Assembly: GCA_963513935.1 (NCBI GenBank)
Contig: OY740765.1
Location: 122,703,362 to 122,767,361, forward strand
DNA length: 64,000 nucleotides
Reading direction: 5' to 3'
Origin: Aphrophora alni
Lineage: Eukaryota > Arthropoda > Insecta > Hemiptera > Aphrophoridae
Both the position numbers and the translations under genes were made by a program. Shown one piece after another: positions 11,310-25,519 of this stretch. The notes beneath the pieces were generated by a model. That model was not told the origin of the DNA. It did no database searches and saw only the letters and a program-made list of their open reading frames with translations. Positions within the stretch are counted from its first letter, which is position 1. Every line of letters starts with the position of its first letter.

Positions 11310-14293
11310 AAATATTACAGATCAACTTAAATAGATCAAAACGTGCCCATGATCTTCTGAAGCAAACGGTGATGGATAGGTCGATAGACATAGTAGCATT
11401 TACAGAGCAACCGAAGAGTTCGGAGCTATCTACATGGTTTGAAGATAGTACGCATAGAGCAGGTATTGAGGTGTGTAATAAGACTCTTAATATCAATAAT
11501 TCCCAAAGTTCGAATAAAGGTTTCGTATGGATAGAGGTAGAAGGAATACGCATTTATAGTTGTTACTATTCGCCAAACGATCCTCGGTGGAAATTTGAGG
11601 AAGAAATGCAAGAATTGGAGAACAACGCAAGAACATCTGGTTGTAAATTTGTAATAACTGGGGACTTCAATAGTAAATCTCCAGAATGGGGTGAGAGCAG
11701 ATGGGATAAAAGGGGGAAAATAGTGGGCGATATGGTAGCAAGATGTGGTTTGGTGGTGGTCAACTGCAGCCAGGAACCTACGTTCCGTCGAGGGGAAGCA
11801 ACATCTATACTCGATTTGACAATATGCTCAGAGGAAATGTCGGAAGGCGTTACGGCATGGAGAGTATTAGATGAAGAGACGCTTAGCGACCACCAATACA
11901 TAGAGTTTCACATAGTGACAGGCCGCAAGAAAGAGATAAAAATAAGCGGAAAGAAGGGGGGAAACACGGCATGGAATACGAGGAAGCTAGATGCAGGGAA
12001 ATTGGAAAAATTCTTGGAAGAGAGCAAATTAGAAAATGAGATGCCCTGGGTTGGACAACCTAAGGAGGCAGGTGAAGCAGCAAAGAGAGCTACTAGGATA
12101 CTTACAGTGGCGTGCAAGAAAAGCATGCCCCGAAGACAATCCAATTCAGGAGATGGAAGGAAGATATATTGGTGGAGTGATGAATTGAGCACCCTCCGTA
12201 CGGTAAGCTTGAGATATAGGAGGAATTACGTTCGTTCCAAGGGAGACTCCCAACTCCGCGAAATATGGCTGGAGGCCAGGAAAGTACTCAAAAGAGGCAT
12301 CAAAAAGAGCAAGGCAAGATGTTGGAGTCAGGTGATTGACGAGGTCCAAGACGATCCTTGGGGTATGGGGTATAAAATAGTAATGAAGAAACTGATTACA
12401 AAGCGAAAAATACCAGAACTTAATGATCCGGGATGGGTTAAAGAGATAATATTAGCTCTCTTCCCGCGCGACGAACCCCGCAGCAAAACAGATTTCGGGC
12501 ATATGGTTCCGAGAGATGAAGATTTGTTTAAGATCGAAGAACTCCGGAAAGTAGGAAGTAAATTAAAAACTCGGAAAGCCCCAGGTATGGATGGGATACC
12601 AAATGAAGTTATCAAAGTAGTAATCAACCATTACAGTGATTTGATATTAGGAACGTTGAATCTATGCCTAAAAGAGGGTAAGTTTTATGATAACTGGAAA
12701 AGAAAGAAGGTTGTTCTTCTACGGAAAGGCGAAAAGCCCCTGAAAGAGGCCTCATCGTATAGACCCATATGCCTATTAGATACAATGGGGAAACTACTAG
12801 AGGGACTCATATTGGATAGATTGGAGAGGCATTTGACTGGGGAGATGTCGATATCGGACAGGCAGTATGGTTTCATGAAGGGAAAATCGACGGTGGATGC
12901 CATTCAAAAAGTCGTAGATATTGCTAGGAGAGGTAAGGACGGAGTAGGCAAGATGAAAGGTTTTTGTGCACTCGTGGCTGTAGATGTACGAAATGCCTTT
13001 AATTCAGCAAAATGGAGAGTGATAATTGAAGCGTTGGAGAAAAGGAAAGTTCCGGACTATCTGCGGAAAATAGTGGAGGATTATCTATGTAATAGATGGG
13101 TGTTCTATTTTGGTGATGGCTGGGTCCTGAAGGAGGAAATGCTGTGTGGTGCACCTCAAGGCTCTAAGATCGGTCCAATCATATGGAACATCATGTACGA
13201 CGATTTTATTAAAATGAAGTTACCACCGGATACGACGATCGTGGGATTTGCGGATGACGCTCTCATTGTCTGCTGGGCAGAAAAAGTGGAAACTTTGGAA
13301 AATAGGATCAATGAAGCCCTGAGTAGAGCCAAGGGATGGTTAGACAGAGCTGGGCTCCAGATGGCGGTCGAAAAAACGGAGGCAATTTTGGTCACCGATA
13401 GAAGGAAGTTCGAGAAGCCAAAGTTAAGACTCGGGAGCGTGGAGATAGAATGGAAGAACCAATTGACTTATTTAGGGGTCAAAATCGATCGAAGACTGAG
13501 TTTTACACCTCACATTATTAAGGCAGTAAACAAGGGTATAGAAGCAGGAGCTCGACTTTCACGGCTTATGCCCAATATAGAAGGTCCAAGAGAGTGCAAG
13601 AGGAGAGTGTTGGCGAACGTCGTCGCCGCAAAGGTTTTGTACGCAGCCCCCGTCTGGGCATGTGCATTAGGAAAGAAAACGGCCACAAATATTCTGCTAA
13701 CGGCTCAGAGGCCCATCGCATTGAGGGTAGTTTGTGCATATAGAACAATCTCAACAAGCGCGCTACTGGTAATAGCCGGCTTACCGCCATGGGACCTAAA
13801 GGCGAGGGAAGGACTGGAGATTTACGAAGCACGTAAAATAGGAGCATATGACTCGAACACCAAGAAAGATATTAAAGCCAGAGCCAGGGATAAACTTTTG
13901 AGAATGTGGCAAGATAGATGGCAGTCGGAGACGTCTGGGCAGTGGACGCGGACTCTTATTCCGGAGATAGCGGAATGGTTAAACCGGAAACATGGGGAAG
14001 TAAGTTACTTTCTCACCCAGGTTTTGTCTGGTCATGGGAGTTTTGGTAGCTATTTTCAGCGTTTTAAGATCAGAGAAAGTGCGGCATGCAACTACTGCGA
14101 TGGAATATATGACGACGTAAAACACACGTTATTTGACTGTGAGAAATGGAAGGATGAGCGGCAGGAAATGAATAAGACGATAGGAACCGAGGTCAAGGTG
14201 GAGAACATGATAAAGTTGATGCTGCGTTCGGAAGAGTGCTGGAAAACCGTGGCAATGTACATTAATAAGATTATGGCTGCCAAACAAATATAA
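11306..14293 (+). CDS. ORF2: endonuclease/reverse transcriptase
   Basis: 995 residues from the ATG at 11306, in the ATGA overlap with ORF1. The endonuclease (about 1-215) shows QINLNRS at the N-terminus, GDFNSKSPEW at about 117 and LSDHQYIEF at about 192, the usual Asn, Asp and His catalytic motifs of the APE-type fold. The reverse transcriptase (about 390-720) shows RKAPGMDGIPNE at about 422, SSYRPICLLDTMGK, QYGFMKGKSTVDA, VAVDVRNAFNSAKW, GAPQGSKIGP and the catalytic FADDALIV at about 647. The C-terminal region has CNYCDGIYDDVKHTLFDC at about 927, the CCHC-like motif typical of R1/R2-type and related proteins. No RNase H. The enzyme nicks target DNA and primes reverse transcription there. 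All catalytic motifs are present and the frame is unbroken. Assignment to the R1 clade rests on architecture; the target site must be inferred from flanks. Confidence 0.92.
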   Translation: MKILQINLNRSKRAHDLLKQTVMDRSIDIVAFTEQPKSSELSTWFEDSTHRAGIEVCNKTLNINNSQSSNKGFVWIEVEGIRIYSCYYSPNDPRWKFEEEMQELENNARTSGCKFVITGDFNSKSPEWGESRWDKRGKIVGDMVARCGLVVVNCSQEPTFRRGEATSILDLTICSEEMSEGVTAWRVLDEETLSDHQYIEFHIVTGRKKEIKISGKKGGNTAWNTRKLDAGKLEKFLEESKLENEMPWVGQPKEAGEAAKRATRILTVACKKSMPRRQSNSGDGRKIYWWSDELSTLRTVSLRYRRNYVRSKGDSQLREIWLEARKVLKRGIKKSKARCWSQVIDEVQDDPWGMGYKIVMKKLITKRKIPELNDPGWVKEIILALFPRDEPRSKTDFGHMVPRDEDLFKIEELRKVGSKLKTRKAPGMDGIPNEVIKVVINHYSDLILGTLNLCLKEGKFYDNWKRKKVVLLRKGEKPLKEASSYRPICLLDTMGKLLEGLILDRLERHLTGEMSISDRQYGFMKGKSTVDAIQKVVDIARRGKDGVGKMKGFCALVAVDVRNAFNSAKWRVIIEALEKRKVPDYLRKIVEDYLCNRWVFYFGDGWVLKEEMLCGAPQGSKIGPIIWNIMYDDFIKMKLPPDTTIVGFADDALIVCWAEKVETLENRINEALSRAKGWLDRAGLQMAVEKTEAILVTDRRKFEKPKLRLGSVEIEWKNQLTYLGVKIDRRLSFTPHIIKAVNKGIEAGARLSRLMPNIEGPRECKRRVLANVVAAKVLYAAPVWACALGKKTATNILLTAQRPIALRVVCAYRTISTSALLVIAGLPPWDLKAREGLEIYEARKIGAYDSNTKKDIKARARDKLLRMWQDRWQSETSGQWTRTLIPEIAEWLNRKHGEVSYFLTQVLSGHGSFGSYFQRFKIRESAACNYCDGIYDDVKHTLFDCEKWKDERQEMNKTIGTEVKVENMIKLMLRSEECWKTVAMYINKIMAAKQI

Positions 14294-14550
14294 GGTGTAC
14301 ATAATTATGATGAGAGCCTAACAGCGGCTTTGGAAGGAAGGGTTGTCACACAAGAAGTTAAGCCGACAGGTGGTTCCGTGTGTGACAGGTGAAGCCCTTA
14401 GATAAGGAGGTTAGGGTTTAGTGGGTATGCCACTTTGGCGAGTCCCACACACCGGGAGCCGCGATCGGCTCCTGATGGTGCGTAAAGCATTCCCCCCTCC
14501 TCGGAAAAAAAAAATAAAAAAATAAAAAATAAAATAAAATAATAATAATA
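14294..14550 (+). other. 3' UTR and graded A/AAAT/AAT tail of the R1-clade element
   Basis: A roughly 210-bp GC-rich 3' UTR ends near 14503. It is followed by a run of A, then AAAAAAT, AAAAT and finally AAT units that merge with host DNA. The gradation looks like an A tail resolving into the target microsatellite, or microsatellite growth from the tail. Confidence 0.75.
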
Positions 14551-14995
14551 TGGATTTTGTAGACAATTAACAAGAAAATGTTTGTTTTATAGTTATCCTT
14601 TAAACTACAATACAAAAGTTTTAAATCATCTTGATTGTTGAAAAATATTTTGTCTTATAAATTTGAGTAATTATTAAAAACAGCAAGATCAACGTTTTCA
14701 TCATTCAAACCATTTATACTTCTAAAATTAATGTTTACTATGATAGTATATATCCTACATGTTGAGGGAAGCATGTTTAGAAGCAAGTTTAGAAGTCTAC
14801 ATATTTGTTACGAAAAACTCTTTTAAAAGATTACGTTATGCCAGGTTACGTTGTATTACATAGTGTTTTCAAACTATTCTTAAAAATTTTGGGGTATTAT
14901 TCCTTGGGTAAAAATAAGCTCAAAACTTAATCCAAACAGAGGTCTATAAATATTATTAAAAAACCATAGTAGCTTTTTTTTTTAATTGAATGAGA

Positions 14996-15365
14996 TTTCA
15001 TGTTCGGTCCTACAGGCCATGTTCTTGTCCTCCAAAGGTCTTGTTCCAAACTGTTGATTGTTGTACTGCATTCATTTTTAATACATTACCAGCAGACAGG
15101 CCAGCTAACCTGTAATAATAACAGCAGATTTGTTGAATTCCTACTATTAATAAGTAAGTAATTTAATTCTCTTACTTATTTAATTTCATAAAACACATTT
15201 CTACACAACTACCAGCATTTCAGTTAATATACCGTTACTGTTAATAGACTAATGTGAATAAAATCCCCAATTAAAATTTATACCAAAAAAAACTTTATTT
15301 GTTCATTCCATTAGCTCATTCTTAACAAGACAAGAACATGGCCTTCCACGGCCGGACAAGATATT
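14996..15365. mobile_element. MITE-like element with short inverted repeats
   Basis: GGCCATGTTCTTGTC at 15015-15029 is exactly complementary to 15329-15343, and weaker complementarity continues outward on both sides (TGTTCGGTCCTACAGGCC against TGTCCGGCCGTGGAAGGCC). The interior is AT-rich and non-coding. The superfamily cannot be assigned and no clear target duplication was found. Confidence 0.4.
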
Positions 15366-15599
15366 GCAAATGTCGATTATTTTCACCCAATTTTAAAAAA
15401 CAACTCAACTATGGATTTGTCATAAATTTCACTAAAAAAAATCGGTTTTGTGCAATTGCTAGTTTTAGAGTTATTCGAATTTAAAAGAAAAATAATTTGA
15501 ATAGAAAAAATTTCAAAAAAAAAAAATCAAATAAGCCAGTCCTACTATACGGTAAAGAACAAATTATCGTAACTACAGCTTGCTCACCAATATCAGTTG

Positions 15600-15765
15600 A
15601 TGCCACTGTAGATATGTCGTGACTCTTCCAGATTCATTCCCTTGTGTAGATGGAACTCCTGGCGACGGTCTCTTTTTTCTCGTGCAGCCTCTGGTCCTAG
15701 TTTGGTCCACTCACAAATTGACTGACCTCCTCTTCTTTCCAGTTGCCTTCTATTTTCAGTGAGTC
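15600..15765 (-). pseudogene. Short unidentified coding-like remnant
   Basis: Read on the minus strand, this stretch gives an Arg/Glu-rich sequence including CEWTKLGPEAAR and KGMNLEESRHIYSGI. Its base composition is far more balanced than the surroundings and it looks like old protein-coding sequence. I do not recognise the family. It may be an exon relic or part of a transposon. Confidence 0.25.
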
Positions 15766-16373
15766 TTAAATTTTTTATATATATATATATATATAATTTT
15801 TATTTGTTTTTTAAAGAATGTAGGCATTTTTTTGAGGGGATAGGATCTGATTGTCAAATCCTCTCTGCCACATAACTGCAACATAAACGAACATTATAAT
15901 AGGTAGGATGGAGAAGAGAACATAAGAAAACGTTTCAGAAAAGTATTTTCTCTGTGAGTATCTATGTAAACAATACTTCCAAAGTTACCATTCATCTTCA
16001 TCAAGTAGAGATTTTTGCTACAACTGAAATGTGAACAATTCAAATCACATAGATCAACATCATCTGCGATAGACTCAAATTAAATTCAACGACTTCACAC
16101 TATAACCAAGTGTTACTTTTATGCCTCAAACGATTTTAATAATTCTAAAATAACATTTTTATTTACTTCCAAAATGTTATTGCTAAAGTTTATATTGTTG
16201 AAATTTGAAACATATGGACGAGAATATAGAGTTGCCTTAATAATTATTGTTAGCAACAAATATTTAAATTGTAAATTTGGCAATAACGCATGGCTTTTTA
16301 AAAAATTGTCAATTACATTAAGCATTCAAACCATATTTTTACTTATTCACAAAGAATCATTTTGTTCAAATGC

Positions 16374-16862
16374 TTAACCCCTTGACAGTGAGTGACGTAA
16401 TATTACGTCAGTGATCTTTTCAATAAAATGTGCTAATGACGTAATATTACATAACATATGTTTGTTGTGTTTGTTTGCGTAATAACTATGGCTAGACAGC
16501 AGCATATGACGGAAGATACTACATTTCCTAGCAATGATAGCCATTTTTTGAATACCTTAACAGCTATAGACTGAACCGCCACCAACCTCATTCAGTTTGC
16601 AGTGATTTTCTGTGATAATAGCTTTGTTTGTGTTACTGACTGTTCGTTTATTGTTCTATTTAGTTATTTTATTGTAGTTGTTGTATTTTGTAACCTCACT
16701 ATGGAAGATACCCAAATTATTGATGACTTGTTACGTATGAACTTTTCTGATTCTGAGAGTTAGGACGAGGTGATTGATGAAGATGATGGCAATATGGATC
16801 TTGGTGAGGCCGACCCTAATATTCCACAGCCTCATGATGAAACACAAGAGGAAGAGGTCTAG
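16374..16862 (+). mobile_element. piggyBac-like 5' end with transposase N-terminus (pseudogene)
   Basis: TTAA at 16374-16377 is followed by CCCCTTGACAGTGAGTGACG, which suits a piggyBac-type target and terminal repeat. The palindrome TGACGTAATATTACGTCA follows and is partly repeated near 16438. From an ATG at 16701 an acidic frame reads MEDTQIIDDLLRMNFSDSES, then a TAG (16761), then continues in frame as a D/E-rich segment to a second TAG at 16860-16862. Acidic N-termini of this kind are common in piggyBac transposases. The catalytic core and a right-hand TTAA end are not found, so it is truncated. Family call tentative. Confidence 0.45.
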
Positions 16863-17007
16863 GTTTCGTACTTCCTCTTTGTGGCGCTTGATGTTTTGAA
16901 GTTTTAAGTTTACGTTTTGTTCAACAATAAATAATCGATAGAAACCGATTTTTAGATTTTTTCTACTAGTTCTTTACTAATTTTTGTGATTTGCAAAGAA
17001 TTTTTTG

Positions 17008-21800
<4,793 letters not shown>

Positions 21801-21803
21801 ATA

Positions 21804-21925
21804 CCAGCCTCAAAGGTTCGTGGCGGCTGAGAGCTTAGTACGGGTGGTCGGGCATCACCACCCCAATTAGTCCTCGCCCGGCCGCTCCGAGTTCTAGTTA
21901 ATAGTCAGCAACTGGCCTATAGGTA
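21804..21925. repeat. GC-rich dispersed repeat, copy 1
   Basis: An isolated GC-rich island containing GTGGCGGCTGAGAGC, CACCCCAATTAGTCCTCGCC and AGTCAGCAACTGGC. The same order of blocks, diverged, occurs at 54172-54290. Unknown family; possibly the end of a retroelement. Confidence 0.4.
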
Positions 21926-22149
21926 GAGCCAGTACAACTTTTTTCAATTCGAATTATATAGTCATACAAATATTATTTTCATAATCTGCATCATATTACA
22001 AGAAAATCAAGCCTTAGGTTGAGCACTTTAGATTGGACGGTTACTACCTTGGATAAGTGTAAATGATGGTATATACAAAATTAGAGGGTTTAAGAAAAGA
22101 ATACCTGACCTTGAAAAAATAACCATAGTCTGTATAAGGTCTTCCCGTT

Positions 22150-22290
22150 CCCTTTAAAAGCGGAAAAATGATTTTTTCAGACGTGATAAGAACGATGAGA
22201 GAGGGATCTAAACCTAGCAACATGACGAAAGGTGTAGATCCAACAAGGTATTTCGGGATTGCCAAACCCGTACTTATGTCAGGGCAACCT
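22150..22290 (-). repeat. Orphan non-LTR-like 5' leader, antisense copy
   Basis: The reverse complement contains TACGGGTTTGGCAATCCCG and GGTTTAGATCCCTCTC, matching the leader of the element at 9300 (TACGGGATTGGCAATCCCG) and the copy at 8335-8520. The 119-residue open frame on the plus strand at 22168-22527 reads through it and has no recognisable domain. Confidence 0.45.
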
Positions 22291-22299
22291 GACATTAGC

Positions 22300-24883
22300 C
22301 TATTTTTCATTATGTTTTTGCTTGACGATCTGTACGAACTAAGATCCACAAATAATTCCCGTCCTGTAATTCAGCATATCGACTTTAAACTTTTATTTCG
22401 AAGTAACAATCTAGGGTTAAAAGAAAACACCCATTACTTCGTTTTTACAGTTTATTATTCAACAAACGAGACACTAGAAAATAAAATTCATCCTGTTTCA
22501 AGTCTAGTAGAATTGTGTTCAGATTGAATTTCAATTGGTTGTCCACTCTACCCTAGTTCTTCAACCACAACAAAAAGCTCCAACCTCAATGCGACAGTCA
22601 GAACAATTTTAGTGTTTCTCGGTGGACAAAGAACGAACTGCATCTATGGCTGTTACGTTCGCAAATATGCATCCACATTTTCAATCGTAATGATAGAGAA
22701 CATTTTTAATAAAATAGAATAATTGCTTACCTCTATTGTTTCCGCACAAATTTCAAAAAGACGGAACGTAAGGGAAGGGAAATAGAAGGGATGAGAGTTT
22801 TTACCATTAACCCCATGCTAGTTTTTATTAAGAAATTTATAAACATCTGGCCTTATATTGAGAATTTGTTTTTATATACAAAAAAAATAAACAAATAAAG
22901 AATGGTTTTAAGCTACACTAGTCAAATAATATCAGCTGTTATTGACATAAATAAAGCAATTTAAAGCAAACTAAACAAAAGTGTTGTAATTTGTGTTGTG
23001 ATTATTTGTTTTTAACAAAATATGGTATTTATAATTTATTTTTGACTAGCTTAATGTTTTCAAATGAGGTTTTAAAGTTTTTTAATATATTTTGCAATGT
23101 TTTTGTTCCATTAAGTTTATGGAATTGTTTTTCATTGTACTTTTAATAGTAACAATGCCTCCAATTAGAGAGAACAGATACTTATACGGAAGGCGTGTTT
23201 ATCACCGCAATTACAAGAGAATTATGCGTGGACTTAACAATGAGGAAAAAAATAAAACTTTAAATCAATTTACAATTTAAAATATTTATATATAACAAAA
23301 TAGAATATTTTTCTCGTGTAATATGTTAAGTTACAGTAGGTTAGGTTAGGTTAGGTAACCTTACCCAGATATTTATCTCTCGGTAAGAAATAGATACTAA
23401 GTGCACTGTACGATACTGGTAGTGAACTATGAGAGCTACTGAAGATACCTACAAGACTTGTGTTTTATGTTTGTAATTGTGTTGTATGGATTCGTATTTG
23501 TGTATTAATGTATTGTGAAGACCTGATGATGGACGAATATTAAGTACGAAACACGTGTTGTAAATAATAAAAAGACTGAAACAACGGGACTAAGGATGCC
23601 AGCGGAACTTATACCATTTACAGTTGACCAATGAATGAACGCTTCAAATCAATTTACAACAGTGTTTAAATTAAAAATATTATATATAAAAATATATTCC
23701 ACATCGAGTTACGGGTACCTTAGTTTAATTAAAATCAGTTCAAGCACTTGGACTGTAGATGACTGGACATACCGACAGATTAGACTATGTTTCCAAAATC
23801 CAAAAAACGGACATCCACATGAAACTGGACATCGATTTTTGACCCATCACATAACTCATTGATTTTACAGAAATTCAATGATAAAAATATATTTGTAAAG
23901 TAAAAATAATATTTTAATCTTGGTAAAGTTTTGTCACAAGTTATAAAACATAGGGAGTTACTTAATCAGTAAATTGTGATTGTTGATCAGCTGTTAATAG
24001 TGCCAACTTACGAAATAAAGAAACTCATCTATTTGTCAAACAATATTTTTATTTCTATAATATTAAATATTATTATTTTTATGTTGACAGTTGTCAATTT
24101 TTGTAATTAAAAGTTTGTAATAAGACAATTTTAAAGAAGTTCAAGTCTACTTTTTGAGTATGTTTTGATTTTAAAAATTGTTTTTTTTAGCACTAGTTAT
24201 TGACACTGTATAATAAGAAATAACTAGGAGGCCTATCAGGTTTTTTTAAGATAACTTATTTATTTTTCATGGTATAGAAAAATTAAAAACATCATTTTGT
24301 TTTTCATTAAAAAATATAAATAAATCGTCTCTTATAAAATAATCTTAACATTTACAGTTTCCGAGATATTTGACTTAAAATCGCAATGGTCGCCATTTTG
24401 AATATTTACATAGTAAAGTTTTGTATCTTGGTATACTGATAAAAATAGTATGAACCATGTGCATTCAAAATTTGAACTCATAACCTCACTAATTTCAAGA
24501 GTTTTTATTCATTTATTTTAAATTCAAAATGGTCGACAGACTGAATACGAAGCGTTTCCGGACTTATGTTCATATGTATGTCTCTTGAATTTTTGTATTT
24601 TTTTTGTACAGCTTTCGAGATATTAAATATTAGATATTTTAAACGGCCGCCATTTTGAAATTATTCAAAATTAAATCTCTATTTTCTGTGTACTTATAAA
24701 ACGTAGCATATTAAATGCTGATACCAAATCTGAACTCAATATCATTTTATCTCCAAAATTTAATATTTTTTCAAAAATATATTTACGATATTTGGAAAAC
24801 AGTTTTGAAAAAAATAATATTAATTTTTCCTTTATCCTGACCTTCAGAATCATTTCTTAAAGTTTGGTAGCTTACTTGTGGGA

Positions 24884-24934
<51 letters not shown>

Positions 24935-25090
24935 GACATGCCTATAAATAAGTTGGGAACTAATTTAAAGAAGCAATGTTGACAAATCCATGTTTGGGTG
25001 TTATAGTTTTACTGAACTCCAAAGGCCTCTAGTCTCCTAATATTTTAGTTGCTAATGCGAGTGAGTTGGTGGTTAGAAACCAAAATAGTC
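22300..25090. other. Non-coding stretch with a TTAGG-like run and a TA microsatellite
   Basis: GGTTAGGTTAGGTTAGGTAACC lies at about 23337-23358. A CTGATGATGG..CGAAAC motif lies near 23522-23562; related motifs are scattered in many arthropod repeats. Degenerate blocks with GCCATTTTGAA occur near 24390-24660. A (TA)n run lies at 24885-24929. No gene recognised; the 62-residue frame at 23092-23280 is unsupported. Confidence 0.5.
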
Positions 25091-25510
25091 CAAAAAAGCT
25101 TAAAAGGCAAAAAAACTCTTGTTGGTCAAGAGAGGCCTGATAGGAAAGATGAAAGAGATAATCTAATCCATGAAAAAGGGGATGTAGATCCAGCTATTAC
25201 CCCCCCCCCAAGAATGCCCGTATTTACTGTGAGCCCGTATGTTTCAAAAGTACAATACAGAAATTGTGTCCGTTTTATTTTGGTAAAGCGATTTGTCTTT
25301 TTGATCCCCTCGGAGACTCACTTTTATTGAGTACGGGCACGGTAATCCCGAGGTTCCTAGCTCTTTCCTATCAGTTCTCTCTTGACCAACTCTTGTTCTT
25401 TTCCGGGTCTGACGCTACTAGAGGGACGAAGAGGGAGTCATATTTTATCCTCTTTTCATTTTTTTAAGTGATGATGCCCGCTAGGTTTTTCGCCTCGCGA
25501 AACAACACAA
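25090..25510. repeat. Head-to-head pair of orphan non-LTR-like 5' leaders
   Basis: The reverse complement of 25100-25160 (CTTTCCTATCAG..CTCTCTTGACCAAC) matches 25355-25400 on the plus strand, so two leader copies face each other with about 170 bp between. The plus copy contains GTACGGGCACGGTAATCCCG and GTCTGACGCTACTAGAGGG, close to the R1-clade leader at 9300. A poly(C) run sits at about 25200-25209. No ORF1 or ORF2 sequence follows either copy. Confidence 0.5.
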
Positions 25511-25519
25511 ATTTAAATC

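Larger units (their letters stand above)
9279..14550 (+). mobile_element. R1-clade non-LTR retrotransposon, apparently full length
   Basis: The layout is: GC-rich 5' leader (9279-9503), ORF1 with three zinc knuckles, ORF2 with an apurinic-type endonuclease, reverse transcriptase and a C-terminal CCHC-like motif, a 3' UTR to about 14503, and an A-rich tail grading from poly(A) through AAAT units to AAT units. ORF1 and ORF2 overlap by ATGA. There is no RNase H domain. Architecture and lengths (about 600 and 995 residues) fit the R1 clade. Both frames are open over their whole length, so this copy is young and possibly active. The element sits inside an AAT microsatellite, which hides any target-site duplication. 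GC content is clearly higher than the surroundings. Confidence 0.88.

Noticed and set aside
22168..22527. 119-codon plus-strand frame
   Set aside because: Reads antisense through the orphan leader repeat and shows no recognisable domain.
23515..23575. Hammerhead-ribozyme-like core (CTGATGA ... GAAAC)
   Set aside because: The bases between the two core boxes do not pair to form stem II; the motif resembles a common arthropod repeat instead.
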